NCBI RefSeq assembly: GCF_000758925.1
Contig: NZ_JRNC01000024.1
Coordinates: 42,877-106,876 of the forward strand
Direction of reading: 5' to 3'
DNA: 64,000 bases
DNA from: Prevotella sp. S7-1-8
GTDB lineage: Bacteria; Bacteroidota; Bacteroidia; Bacteroidales; Bacteroidaceae
Every line of letters begins with the position of its first letter. Position 1 is the first letter of the stretch. The translations under genes were made by a program, and so were the position numbers. Below, piece by piece: positions 55,860 to 64,000 of the stretch. Below the pieces are notes generated by a model. It ran no database searches and was not told the DNA's origin. It was given only the letters and a program-made list of their open reading frames with translations.

Positions 55860-56390
55860 CTATCTGAAAACGCTGAAGTTCACGCTGCCGTAAGCGCGGT
55901 GTTCCACGAAGTGTTCGTGCTCGGAGAAATCGTTCTTCTTGCCGTGCTCGAAGACGAAAACGCCATCCTCGTTGAGCAGTTGATGTTGGAATATGAGGTC
56001 TGGGAGCGTTGGCAATTGTTCCAACGCGTAAGGAGGGTCGGCAAAAATGAAGTCGAACGCCTTGTGGCAGGATTTCACGAAACGGAAGACATCGCCTTTG
56101 ACGAGGACGCTTGACGTGGTGCCGAGCTTTTGCACGCATTGCTTAATAAAGCGGGCGTGATCCCTGTCAGACTCCACGCTCACCACCGAGGCGCAGCCGC
56201 GCGACAGCAGTTCCAAGGAGATGCCGCCCGTGCCGGCGAACAAGTCGAGAGCCGATGCGCCCTCGAGGTCTATGTATCCGTTCATCACGTTGAAGATATT
56301 TTCCTTGGCGAAGTCTGTCGTGGGGCGCGCCTTGAACGTGCGCGGTATGTCAAAATGCCTGCCTTTATATTGTCCGGTTATAATTCTCAT
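55860..56390 (-). CDS. rsmD: 16S rRNA (guanine-966 N2)-methyltransferase RsmD
   Basis: An S-adenosylmethionine-dependent enzyme that methylates G966 in the decoding region of 16S rRNA. The protein is 176 residues. It begins MRIITGQYKGRHFDIP, the standard RsmD opening, with RPTTDFAKENIFNVMNG at 27-43. The SAM loop is LDLFAGTGGISLELLSRG (near 49-66) and the catalytic motif is FIFADPPYAL (near 115). It lies 29 bases after the DUF3822 gene in the same direction and is the last gene of that leftward cluster. Confidence 0.95.
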   Translation of the reverse strand: MRIITGQYKGRHFDIPRTFKARPTTDFAKENIFNVMNGYIDLEGASALDLFAGTGGISLELLSRGCASVVSVESDRDHARFIKQCVQKLGTTSSVLVKGDVFRFVKSCHKAFDFIFADPPYALEQLPTLPDLIFQHQLLNEDGVFVFEHGKKNDFSEHEHFVEHRAYGSVNFSVFR

Positions 56391-56419
56391 GGCGCGTGTG
56401 GTATGTTTGGTTGGCTTGT

Positions 56420-57223
56420 TTAACCCAAATAGAGAGTCAACAGGTCCATGGTAATGTCCTTGATGCGAGTCATTGGCGCGCGGTTGAAGTCGGCCGAGGG
56501 GTTTATCGCGCTTGCTTTTTTGAGGTGAAGCTGCAAGTCGCGCAATAGGTTTTCTCGGTCAATGATGTCGCCAGAGAGGTACAGTTCGTCTTTGAGTTGG
56601 TCCAAAGCCAACTCTTTCCATACAAAAAGGATGAAGTAAAGCGCGTCTTTGGGGTGCTTGACATCATACCTGTTGCTGAATAAGAAGCGGTTGCGCTCAA
56701 AGCTGAACAGTTCCAACAATCCGTCGTGGAAATGGGCGAAGAGCTTGCGGCGAATGCCTATGAAACTGCGATGGTGCATGTATCGCCACACGGGTTGCAT
56801 CAGCGCGGTGAACTTTACGTCTGTGTAGTGATCCTCCACCACCATCTTCAAATCCTTGTTCACCGCGAAGATGGCCACGGCCTTAAGCTCTGGCAGTACG
56901 TTTCCCAGCACGGCGCGGCCCTCGGTTCCGGGGAAGCTGTGGTGGTACAGGGTGCTCATGTTTTGCTCGTTATATTCTTCTATGGGGATCAACAGCACCG
57001 GTTCGTCTATCAAGACGCGTGCCCTGTGGGTGTCGTGGCGTAACAACGGCTCTGTTTTGAAAGCCTCCCGAAGATTGGCCGCGATGGAAACGCCGCTCTT
57101 GATAGTGTATGGTTTGTAGACTATCCGCTCCTCGGTTTCTTTCTCGGCGATGGTAAAGGCGAGCGATCCATTGCTCACGCGTATGGTCATTCGGGGTGGT
57201 TGGGTGTAATTTGTCATGCTCAT
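56420..57223 (-). CDS. DUF3822 family protein
   Basis: A 267-residue soluble protein of a family that is nearly confined to Bacteroidetes and often placed before rsmD. Members have been reported to adopt an actin-like ATPase fold, and the alternating strand/helix pattern here (RMTIRVSNGSLAFTIAE at 11-27, VAIFAVNKDLKMVVEDHYTD near 110) fits two related halves. That fold is shared with PilM of type IV pili, but no pilus gene is nearby. The start may be 57223 or 57217. Upstream lies a one-helix membrane protein gene, 60 bases away in the same direction. The role is unknown. Confidence 0.8.
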   Translation of the reverse strand: MSMTNYTQPPRMTIRVSNGSLAFTIAEKETEERIVYKPYTIKSGVSIAANLREAFKTEPLLRHDTHRARVLIDEPVLLIPIEEYNEQNMSTLYHHSFPGTEGRAVLGNVLPELKAVAIFAVNKDLKMVVEDHYTDVKFTALMQPVWRYMHHRSFIGIRRKLFAHFHDGLLELFSFERNRFLFSNRYDVKHPKDALYFILFVWKELALDQLKDELYLSGDIIDRENLLRDLQLHLKKASAINPSADFNRAPMTRIKDITMDLLTLYLG

Positions 57224-57283
57224 GTTGTCGTTAATGGCTCATCTTGTTGCTATCAAAGGCTGCCTGAAGCCATGGGATGGCTG

Positions 57284-57766
57284 TCAACGCCAATTGGGCG
57301 CATTGTCGTTTGGCTCGTTGATATCGCCTATCTTGAGCCCGGGGAAACGCCCCATGGCGTTGGCTTTCTCCGTGATTTCGGCTATGGCATCATCGTCCAG
57401 TCCGTTCAGGTAGTCCTTGTAGCCCGCGCCGCACTCCATCAAAGGTATTTGCTTGCCGCTCTTTCCGATGATAGTGGTAGCCTCGAGCGAGAAAGGTTTG
57501 TTGTCAGAGAAGGGGATAATCTTTGTGGAGTCGGCTATCAATTTGGCCTCCACCAGTTTGTCAAGGCTGCCTGTATATACCGCGTTTTGGCTTTTGTAAC
57601 GCTCCTCGGCGGTTTTTATCGTCAACAGCCTGCGCTTTACCACCGCCTCCCTTGCCGCCTGCTCACGCTGGAATTGCGCAGGACGGTGAAGGCTTAGCGC
57701 GCACAAAACAAGCAACGTGAGCGCGCAGCCGCTCAATATATAATTATTTTTCAGGTCTATATTCAT
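57284..57766 (-). CDS. Single-pass membrane protein of unknown function
   Basis: A 160-residue protein from the ATG at 57766 (MNIDLKNNY). One transmembrane helix (about residues 8-25) is followed by a long charged helix (QFQREQAAREAVVKRRLLTI, then KTAEERYKSQN) and a small C-terminal beta domain with a disulphide-capable pair of cysteines spread over the protein (C14, C104). The layout, one helix continuing into a coiled stalk and a compact head, resembles pilins and PilN/PilO proteins in outline. It has no prepilin peptidase motif. It heads the leftward group with DUF3822 and rsmD. The function is not known. Confidence 0.7.
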   Translation of the reverse strand: MNIDLKNNYILSGCALTLLVLCALSLHRPAQFQREQAAREAVVKRRLLTIKTAEERYKSQNAVYTGSLDKLVEAKLIADSTKIIPFSDNKPFSLEATTIIGKSGKQIPLMECGAGYKDYLNGLDDDAIAEITEKANAMGRFPGLKIGDINEPNDNAPNWR

Positions 57767-57788
57767 TTCTCGGCTTTTATCGTTAACT

Positions 57789-57826
57789 TTGTCTTCGTCC
57801 AACAAAGGCCTACTTTTGCAAAGGTA
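57789..57826. promoter_or_regulatory. Overlapping divergent promoters
   Basis: Plus strand: TTG (57789-57791), 19 bases, TACTTTTGC (57811-57819), for the helicase gene at 57904. Minus strand: TACCTTTGC at 57818-57826, for the gene starting at 57766. The two -7 boxes share two bases, so polymerase can probably occupy only one at a time. Confidence 0.6.
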
Positions 57827-57903
57827 CTAAAATATCAATACATATCTTCGCGAGCTGTCAGTCTTTTTATATAAATGTGGATGTTTTTTCGCTCCAATGC
57901 GCT

Positions 57904-59352
57904 ATGACACAAACAGAATTTATCAATTATATCCTGCGAAACCTCGATTTCGCCCCCACCGACGACCAGCGCAACGCTCTCGCGACCTTCGCGCGCTTCT
58001 TGGCCGACCGCTCGCCAAATGCGGTGATGGTGCTGAGAGGATCGGCGGGAACAGGCAAGACTACCATTGCCAGCGTCATGGTGAATGCCCTTAGGCGTCT
58101 TGGGCAAAAACTTATGCTGTTGGCTCCCACCGGGCGCGCGGCCAAAGTGTTGTCGCTCAACAGCGCAATGCCTGCTTATACAGTGCATCGACGCATCTAT
58201 AGGGAGAAATCTTACCAAGGTGTTGATGGCGTGTTCAATCTCAATGACAATCGTTATCGTAACATGCTTTTTGTCGTGGACGAGGCCTCTATGGTGTCAA
58301 ACTATCCGTCTGGAGACAATGCTTTTGGCTCGGGCAGTTTGTTGGACGATCTTATGAAATATGTTTATGCCGGAGACAATTGCCGCCTTTTGCTCATCGG
58401 CGATCGCGCGCAGCTGCCCCCCGTGGGTGAGTCCGAGGCCCCGGCGCTTTGCGCTGATGTGCTCGCGGGATATGGCATGCGGGTGTATGAGTGCGATTTG
58501 GATGAGGTTTTAAGACAGAGCGCGGATTCGGGCATACTATACAATGCCACCCTTATCCGCCAAATGATGGCGCGCGATGAGCCTGTCAGTCTGCCAAGGG
58601 TGTCGTTAAAGGGTTTCGCGGATATTATGAAACTGCCGGGTGCGGACCTTGTTGAGAGTTTGGAAACAAGTTACAGCCAAATGGGAGAGGATGGGACCAT
58701 CGTCATAACCCGATCCAACAAGCGGGCCAATGTTTACAACCAGGGCATCCGTAACGCGGTGCTCGACCGTGAGGAGGTGCTTTGCTCGAATGATATGCTG
58801 ATGATAGTGCGCAACAATTATTTTTGGACCGAGAATGTTTCAAAGGGCGAGGCTGACGCCGATGCCAAGGCACCGTCTTTTCTTGCCAATGGAGATCGCG
58901 CGCAAGTGCTACGTGTTCGCAATGTCAGAGAGCTGTATGGGTTCCATTTTGCGGACGTGTGGCTGCGATTTCCAGATTACGACGACTTTGAGTTACAGGC
59001 CACAATCGTCATGGATTCGCTCACCACCGACGCGCCGGCTCTCTCTCGCGAGCAAATGGAGGACTTGTATAACAAGGTGATGGAGGATTACGCGGACTTG
59101 CCCACGAAGCCCCAACGCCTCGCCAAATTGCGCCAAGACATCTATTTTAACGCCTTGCAGGTAAAGTTCGCGTATGCCGTAACTTGTCACAAGGCGCAGG
59201 GAGGACAGTGGCAACACGTGTACGTTGATCAAGGATACATGACAGACGACATGCTCACGCCCGACTATATCCATTGGCTTTACACCGCTTTTACTCGCGC
59301 TACCGACAAACTTTTTTTGGTCAATTGGCCCGACGCTCAAGTTGCCGAATAG
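57904..59352 (+). CDS. RecD-like ATP-dependent DNA helicase
   Basis: A superfamily 1B helicase of 482 residues from the ATG at 57904; an upstream GTG would add nine residues. Walker A RGSAGTGKTT is near residue 45, motif Ia LLAPTGRAAKVLSLN near 75, Walker B LFVVDEASMV near 122, and motif III LLLIGDRAQLPPVGESEAPAL near 162. Motifs V and VI are AVTCHKAQGGQWQHVYVDQG (near 430) and WLYTAFTRATDKLFLVNW (near 457). Unlike proteobacterial RecD it stands alone, without RecB or RecC. It is a common stand-alone helicase in Bacteroidales and the second SF1 helicase in this window. Confidence 0.9.
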   Translation: MTQTEFINYILRNLDFAPTDDQRNALATFARFLADRSPNAVMVLRGSAGTGKTTIASVMVNALRRLGQKLMLLAPTGRAAKVLSLNSAMPAYTVHRRIYREKSYQGVDGVFNLNDNRYRNMLFVVDEASMVSNYPSGDNAFGSGSLLDDLMKYVYAGDNCRLLLIGDRAQLPPVGESEAPALCADVLAGYGMRVYECDLDEVLRQSADSGILYNATLIRQMMARDEPVSLPRVSLKGFADIMKLPGADLVESLETSYSQMGEDGTIVITRSNKRANVYNQGIRNAVLDREEVLCSNDMLMIVRNNYFWTENVSKGEADADAKAPSFLANGDRAQVLRVRNVRELYGFHFADVWLRFPDYDDFELQATIVMDSLTTDAPALSREQMEDLYNKVMEDYADLPTKPQRLAKLRQDIYFNALQVKFAYAVTCHKAQGGQWQHVYVDQGYMTDDMLTPDYIHWLYTAFTRATDKLFLVNWPDAQVAE

Positions 59353-59394
59353 CGGTGGCGGGCGTCGAAAGTGGGCGGGGCGAGCGTCTTGCGT

Positions 59395-60045
59395 TTAAAG
59401 CGGCAATGGCTTCATGGCCTCTGTTTTCTCCTTGAACAATTGATAGCTGACGCGCCGGCCGCGAAAACTGCGTACCCTTGGCATTCTTTCAAACCACCTG
59501 TCGGTCGTCGCGTACCATGCGAAGTGGTCTATTTCCTTGACGCGAGGTAGCTCGGCGTTGAGCCGATGTGCGCATTTGGGGTTGACGGATGACAAAAAAC
59601 AACGGCCGTCTGACATTTCTATTGCCAACACCACAAACTCTCTCTTGTTTTCTTCCTTGTCCAATTTTGCACACTCTAACCCCTGCGCTCGTGTCGACAC
59701 ACGTATGTCCCATCCATCGCGGTTGAGTTGTCGCATCATCTTTTGGAACAACACGCCATGTGGCGAGGTGTCTCTCGCGCCACTATGGGCTATGGCAAGA
59801 TGGATCATCTCATGCAAGAGTACGCTCTTGAAACAGTGCTCTGGCTGGTCATAATAATTGCTTATGCCGATGGCAAAGTCATATGGCGTCGTTCGCCCCC
59901 AAGTTCTTTCGCGCTTGAACGACATTGTCCCTAACCGCGTCCTTGCCCGGCCAATGTGAAATCTCGGTTTGGGCAGATTGTCATCAAAGTACTGTGCGTT
60001 AAATCTGTCAAACCAATTTTCGAGCCAATGAATGTCAATTTGCAT
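59395..60045 (-). CDS. SprT-like zinc metalloprotease-fold protein
   Basis: A 216-residue protein from the ATG at 60045 (MQIDIHWLENWFDRFN); a GTG at 60054 would add three. The zinc site HEMIHLAIAH is near residue 82, preceded by NYYDQPEHCFKSVLL, as in SprT-like domains related to eukaryotic Spartan, a DNA-protein crosslink protease. The rest, including CAKLDKEENKREFVVLA and FLSSVNPKCAHRLN with its cysteine, lacks the complete C-terminal zinc ribbon (CxxC...CxxC). The physiological substrate is unknown. It is convergent with the RecD-like helicase and has no partner. Confidence 0.85.
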   Translation of the reverse strand: MQIDIHWLENWFDRFNAQYFDDNLPKPRFHIGRARTRLGTMSFKRERTWGRTTPYDFAIGISNYYDQPEHCFKSVLLHEMIHLAIAHSGARDTSPHGVLFQKMMRQLNRDGWDIRVSTRAQGLECAKLDKEENKREFVVLAIEMSDGRCFLSSVNPKCAHRLNAELPRVKEIDHFAWYATTDRWFERMPRVRSFRGRRVSYQLFKEKTEAMKPLPL

Positions 60046-60054
60046 TCCTGTCAC

Positions 60055-60310
60055 GTTTGTTTTTTGCGGTGTTTTGCTTTATGGCTATCGGCAATTGGGC
60101 TGCCACGTGCTCTGGTTGGGCAGCCAACCGAGACTTGGCGTCTCGTATGCCTATGCCGCCGGAAATGTAACATTGGGCATTTGTCCGGCCAAGCCTTTCG
60201 ACGAACACCTTTTCTCGCTACCTAAAGCGTGCCTTCCCGACTGCCCACCAAGTGTCATGCCGAGTAAATGCCGCCCAAACACAAATTTATAAGAAACTTG
60301 CAAAAGGCCA
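60055..60310. other. Intergenic region upstream of the SprT-like gene
   Basis: No gene supported. Plus-strand frames of 80-90 codons occur but show no start signals or recognisable features. No clear -7 box for the SprT-like gene was found. Confidence 0.4.
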
Positions 60311-60350
60311 AGAAAAACAGCGGGAGGAAGGCCGCGAGGCCTCCCTCCCG
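60311..60350 (-). terminator. Terminator of alaS
   Basis: An imperfect inverted repeat with outer arms CGGGAGG (60321-60327) and CCTCCCG (60344-60350) and inner GGCC pairs. On the minus strand it is followed by CTGTTTTTC. It lies just after the alaS stop. Confidence 0.8.
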
Positions 60351-60365
60351 TTGTGGAAAGTGTCG

Positions 60366-63026
60366 TTACAGCTCTGCCAAAGCCACAACCTTGTCTACCG
60401 CGACAGACAGAGCGTCTTTGTCTTTGCCGCCAGCTTGGGCGAAATGGGGCTGTCCGCCACCGCCGCCCTGAATGAGTTTGGCCGCCTCGCGCACCATGTT
60501 GCCTGCGTTGAGATGATGTTCTTTCACCATGTCGTCAGACAACATGACTGACAACATGGGCTTGCCGCCATGCACGGAACCCAGCGCGCACAGCAAATTC
60601 GCGCCGACAAGCTCTCGAATTTTGAACACGATGTCTTTGGCTGAAGCGGGTTCCGCCGGTATCACGGCCTTGACCACGTTCACGCCATTTACCACATTCA
60701 TGCGTTCCACCAACGTTTTTGCCGTGCGTTCCACGGCTTGGGCGCGAAAACTCTCCACTTCTTTTTTCATGCGCGCGTTCTCGTCCACAAACTTCATCAC
60801 GGTGGCTTTCAGGTCTTTGGCGTTGTTGAGCATGCCACGAATATATTTCATGGTGTCTTCCAATACGTATATGGCTTCCTCGCAAGTCTTGCCCGTCATG
60901 GCCTCCACACGGCGCACACCCGCTGCCACGCTGCTCTCGGAGATGATCTTGAACATGCCTATGGCGCCGGTGCTCTTGGCGTGAATGCCGCCACAAAACT
61001 CACATGTCGGGCCAAATCGCACCACGCGCACCTTGTCGCCGTATTTTTCTCCGAAAAGGGCTACGGCCCCCATCTCCTTGGCTTTTTCTATGGGGGTGTC
61101 CCGATGCTCGTCGAGCGCATAGTCGGCGCGGATGAGCTTGTTTACCAATCGCTCCACTTGGCGAAGCTCCTCGTCGGTCACTTTTTGGAAGTGCGAGAAG
61201 TCAAATCGCAGCGTGTCCGGGCTGACATACGAGCCTTTTTGCTCCACGTGGTCTCCCAGCACTTGTTTCAGGGCGTAGTCCAAGAGGTGTGTGGCCGTGT
61301 GATTGGCCGCGCTTGCCTCGCGTTTCTCCACGTCGACGCATGCCTTGAAATTCGCCTCGGGGTTTTGGGGCAATTTCTTCACGATGTGAACGCTCAGGTT
61401 GTTCTCTCGCTTGGTGTCCACCACGCTCACCGTTTCGCGCTCGTTCTTGAGCGTTCCTTGGTCGCCCACTTGTCCGCCCATTTCCCCATAAAAGGGCGTC
61501 CGGTCAAGGATCAACTCATAGAACGCGCCCTTTTTCTGTGTCACTTCGCGGTAACGCAAGATGTGGCAATCACATTCCGAGTGGTCGTAGCCCACAAATT
61601 CCTGCTCGCCCTCTCGCAGCGTCACCCAGTCGCCATTCTTCACCGCCGCCGCGTTGCGGGCGCGCGATTTTTGCTTGGCCATCTCATCGTTGAAGCCTTC
61701 CGCGTCCACTGTAAAGCCGTGCTCGCGACAAATAAGCTCCGTGAGGTCGAGAGGGAAACCGTAAGTGTCAAACAAACGGAAGGCGTTGGCGCCGTCCAGA
61801 CGCGTCTGTCCTTTGGCTTTCAGTTCGTCCATGTCGCCGTTGAGCAGCTGGATGCCTTTCTCCAGCGTGCGCAAGAAGCTGTCTTCCTCTTCTTTCACCA
61901 CGCGGCTGATAAGCTCTTGTTGGGCCGGCAACTCGGGGTAGGTGGCGCCCATCTCTTGTGTCAGTATGGGCAGCAGCTTAAACATGAACGGGCTGCGTTG
62001 CCCTAAGAACGTGTACGCGTAGCGCACGGCCCGTCGCAATATGCGGCGGATAACGTAGCCCGCCTTGGCGTTGCCGGGCAGTTGCCCATCGGCGATGGAG
62101 AATGCCACGGTGCGCAGGTGGTCGGCCACCACGCGCATGGCAATGTCTGTTTTCTCCTGCTCGCTGGCTGGCGCTCCGTGAGGTCCGGATGGGGTGGTGA
62201 AGCCATATTTCTTTTTGGAGTGTATCTCTATCTCTTTGATAATGGGCTGGAAGATGTCGGTGTCGTAGTTAGACTGCTTGCCTTGCAGCGTGCGCACCAG
62301 CCGCTCGAAGCCCATGCCCGTGTCTATCACGTTCATGGCCAATGGCTCTAACGTGCCGTTGGCTTTGCGGTTGAACTGCATGAACACGATGTTCCAGATC
62401 TCGATGACTTGTGGGTTGTCCTTGTTCACCAGCTCTCGGCCCGGTGTCTTGGCTTTCTCCTCGGCCGACCGAGAGTCTATGTGTATTTCCGAGCATGGGC
62501 CACAAGGGCCTGTGTCGCCCATCTCCCAGAAGTTGTCATGCTTGTTGCCGTTGATGATATGGTCTTGCGGCACGTGCTTGGCCCAATACTTGGCCGCCTC
62601 CTCGTCGCGCGGTATGCGTTCCTCGGGCGAGCCTTCGAAGACCGTCACGTACAGGTCGGCCGGGTTTATGCGCAGCACGTCCACCAAAAACTCCCATGCG
62701 TAGTCTATGGCACCCTCTTTGAAGTAGTCGCCAAAGCTCCAGTTGCCCAGCATCTCGAACATGGTGTGGTGGTATGTGTCGTAGCCCACCTCCTCCAAGT
62801 CGTTGTGCTTGCCGCTCACGCGTAGGCACTTCTGCGAGTCGGTTCGGCGTCGAGGCTCAGGGTCTTTGGTGCCGAGGATAATATCCTTCCATTGGTTCAT
62901 GCCGGCATTGGTAAACATCAACGTCGGGTCGTCCTTGACCACCATCGGGGCGGACGGGACTATTACGTGACCTTTTGACTCAAAAAATTTCTTGAAAGCG
63001 TCGCGTATTTCGTTGGCTGTCATCAT
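60366..63026 (-). CDS. alaS: Alanine-tRNA ligase
   Basis: Charges tRNA-Ala and hydrolyses mischarged Ser-tRNA. The protein is 886 residues, the normal length. The class II catalytic core has motif 1-like [16 protein letters not shown] (13-28) and [15 protein letters not shown] (about 34-48). The editing domain carries the zinc-ligand sets [11 protein letters not shown] (near 575) and [16 protein letters not shown] (near 675). The oligomerisation/C-Ala region ends [16 protein letters not shown], typical of the family. A second ATG at 63023 is equivalent. Single gene with its own promoter (63070-63078) and terminator. Confidence 0.98.
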   Translation of the reverse strand: MMTANEIRDAFKKFFESKGHVIVPSAPMVVKDDPTLMFTNAGMNQWKDIILGTKDPEPRRRTDSQKCLRVSGKHNDLEEVGYDTYHHTMFEMLGNWSFGDYFKEGAIDYAWEFLVDVLRINPADLYVTVFEGSPEERIPRDEEAAKYWAKHVPQDHIINGNKHDNFWEMGDTGPCGPCSEIHIDSRSAEEKAKTPGRELVNKDNPQVIEIWNIVFMQFNRKANGTLEPLAMNVIDTGMGFERLVRTLQGKQSNYDTDIFQPIIKEIEIHSKKKYGFTTPSGPHGAPASEQEKTDIAMRVVADHLRTVAFSIADGQLPGNAKAGYVIRRILRRAVRYAYTFLGQRSPFMFKLLPILTQEMGATYPELPAQQELISRVVKEEEDSFLRTLEKGIQLLNGDMDELKAKGQTRLDGANAFRLFDTYGFPLDLTELICREHGFTVDAEGFNDEMAKQKSRARNAAAVKNGDWVTLREGEQEFVGYDHSECDCHILRYREVTQKKGAFYELILDRTPFYGEMGGQVGDQGTLKNERETVSVVDTKRENNLSVHIVKKLPQNPEANFKACVDVEKREASAANHTATHLLDYALKQVLGDHVEQKGSYVSPDTLRFDFSHFQKVTDEELRQVERLVNKLIRADYALDEHRDTPIEKAKEMGAVALFGEKYGDKVRVVRFGPTCEFCGGIHAKSTGAIGMFKIISESSVAAGVRRVEAMTGKTCEEAIYVLEDTMKYIRGMLNNAKDLKATVMKFVDENARMKKEVESFRAQAVERTAKTLVERMNVVNGVNVVKAVIPAEPASAKDIVFKIRELVGANLLCALGSVHGGKPMLSVMLSDDMVKEHHLNAGNMVREAAKLIQGGGGGQPHFAQAGGKDKDALSVAVDKVVALAEL

Positions 63027-63069
63027 CTCAATTATCTATTTATGTTATTTTTCTGTTGTATAATTTCGT

Positions 63070-63078
63070 GCAAAGTTA
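63070..63078 (-). promoter_or_regulatory. -7 box of alaS
   Basis: Minus-strand TAACTTTGC, perfect to consensus, 43 bases before the alaS start codon. Confidence 0.6.
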
Positions 63079-63182
63079 CAAAAAAGATGGCATAACGCCC
63101 GTGAGTGACAAAGGTTTATTCGCCATCTATTATTTTTTTCTAAATAATCGATGCAAAACCGATGTGTCTTCAATCTTTTTGC

Positions 63183-63191
63183 TAACTTTGC
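63183..63191 (+). promoter_or_regulatory. -7 box of the MerR-family gene
   Basis: Plus-strand TAACTTTGC, perfect to consensus. The ATG at 63309 lies 117 bases downstream, so the message would have a rather long leader. Confidence 0.55.
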
Positions 63192-63308
63192 ATTACACGT
63201 CACTCGCGACCATGTCACTGTCGTTTTGGGGCATGGCGGATGAGGCGTGGGCGCATGGTGAGACGCGCCCATGGAATTTTGCAATCAATCTCTAAGCTCA
63301 GCTGTGTT

Positions 63309-63659
63309 ATGTCTTTGAACTCCAACAAACCACAAAAACTCTATTACTCTATCAAAGAGGTGGCCAAAATGATAGGCGTGAACGAGAGCACGCTGCGCTA
63401 TTGGGAGACAGAGTTTCCTAACCTCAAGCCCAAGACCGTGAGCTCCACACGGGTCAGGCAATATACCGAAAGGGATATTGAAGACCTCAAGGTGATATAT
63501 AATCTCATCAAGGTGCGCGGTTTTAAAATAGCCGCCGCGCGCAAGTATATGCGCCAAAATCGGGCGGCGGTGGATCGTACCTCGGAGGTCTTGGACACGC
63601 TTATCGGTGTGCGCGACGAGCTGAAGGAAATAAAAAACAGACTTGACAGGTTGGTGTGA
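63309..63659 (+). CDS. MerR-family transcriptional regulator
   Basis: A 116-residue DNA-binding protein from the ATG at 63309 (MSLNSNKPQKLYYS); a longer frame upstream has no good start. The winged helix of the MerR type covers residues about 12-80: YYSIKEVAKMIGVNESTLRYW, then ETEFPNLKP and YTERDIEDLKVIYNLIKVRG. A C-terminal helix (TLIGVRDELKEIKNRLDRLV) should form the antiparallel coiled-coil dimer. No cysteine-based metal site or effector domain is present, so it resembles the small MerR regulators common in Bacteroidetes. Its target genes are unknown. Confidence 0.92.
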   Translation: MSLNSNKPQKLYYSIKEVAKMIGVNESTLRYWETEFPNLKPKTVSSTRVRQYTERDIEDLKVIYNLIKVRGFKIAAARKYMRQNRAAVDRTSEVLDTLIGVRDELKEIKNRLDRLV

Positions 63660-63708
63660 GCGGTCATGAAACATCACTTGACGCGATGGCGCGCGGCTTG
63701 TTTCCTTG

Positions 63709-63990
63709 TTTGAAAATATCTGACAAAAGCCTTCAGACGCTGCCGTTATTTGCAAATGCATGCGGCGCTGCTTGCGAATACGCCCGAAATGAGACGTTTT
63801 CGCAACATTCTGAAAATCATCATTTTATGAATTTTGTGCTAAAATCGAGGTGTCGATTGCATGCTTATGTCTTGCCATTAGGCATTGATGGCATGACGAT
63901 TAGAGCCTAATGGCATCGTGATTACTGTTCGATGACGTCGTGTTTAAGGCTTATACGCATGACGTTTAGGGCCTAATCGCAAAGCCAACG
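63709..63990 (+). repeat. Composite intergenic repeat, copy F
   Basis: Head TTTGAAAATA, TC, TGACAAAAG at 63709-63729. Stem arms GTTATTTGC (63745-63753) and GCGAATACGC (63774-63783), followed by CCGAAATGAGACGTTTTCGC. The tail at about 63873-63990 holds four units: CCATTAGGCATTGATGGC, CGATTAGAGCCTAATGGC, GTTTAAGGCTTATACGC and CGTTTAGGGCCTAATCGC, mostly separated by ATGA. It follows the MerR gene and reaches close to the window end. No gene is seen in 63660-64000. Confidence 0.75.
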
Positions 63991-64000
63991 CATAAAAACT

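Noticed and set aside
60032..60292. 86-codon plus-strand frame between the SprT-like gene and alaS
   Set aside because: No promoter or recognisable feature; it overlaps the start of the SprT-like gene.

Overview
The window is a 64 kb piece of a Bacteroidales chromosome, most probably from Prevotella or a close relative. The evidence is a SusC/SusD outer-membrane import pair, a full-length SprA (type IX secretion translocon), the DAP-dehydrogenase form of lysine synthesis, and many promoters with the Bacteroidetes -7 box TAnnTTTG. Base composition is moderate in genes and AT-rich between them. I see no rRNA, tRNA, CRISPR array, prophage or insertion sequence.

Layout: 1-4.9 kb has a cation/proton antiporter (cut by the window edge), asd and nhaD. 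5.9-14.1 kb is an import operon: SusC, SusD, two further lipoproteins and a secreted thioredoxin-fold protein. 14.7-17.9 kb holds an unknown conserved gene, a carboxynorspermidine/saccharopine dehydrogenase and recA. 18.0-22.7 kb is a trkH-trkA-dxs cluster read leftward. 22.8-26.9 kb carries a secreted C1 peptidase coupled to an endonuclease/phosphatase-fold protein, a small FMN-binding protein and a membrane metallophosphoesterase. 27.6-39.1 kb has ddh, ruvA, the giant sprA, a PH-like membrane protein and dacB. 39.5-46 kb has comEC, a Pif1-like helicase, a small lipoprotein and sdaA. 46.2-52.1 kb has an acyl-CoA dehydrogenase with etfA/etfB, divergent from dnaG. 52.7-63.7 kb has an unknown membrane/TPR-like protein, cls, rsmD, DUF3822, a one-helix membrane protein, a RecD-like helicase, a SprT-like protein, alaS and a MerR regulator.

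The genes are mainly core functions: ion homeostasis (antiporters, Trk), lysine/DAP and wall synthesis (asd, ddh, dacB), DNA maintenance (recA, ruvA, dnaG, two helicases), electron transfer (Etf, FMN-binding protein), translation (alaS, rsmD) and envelope traffic (SusCD, SprA).

The most unusual feature lies between the genes. Most of the long intergenic gaps contain a copy of one composite repeat of about 280 bp. It has a conserved head (TTTGAAAATA, two free bases, TGACAAAAG), a stem-loop built from GCGTATTTGC/GCAAATACGC arms, and a tail of imperfect palindromes around GCGATTAGGCCTTAATCGC. Five recognisable copies and one partial copy occur here, in both orientations and never inside a gene.
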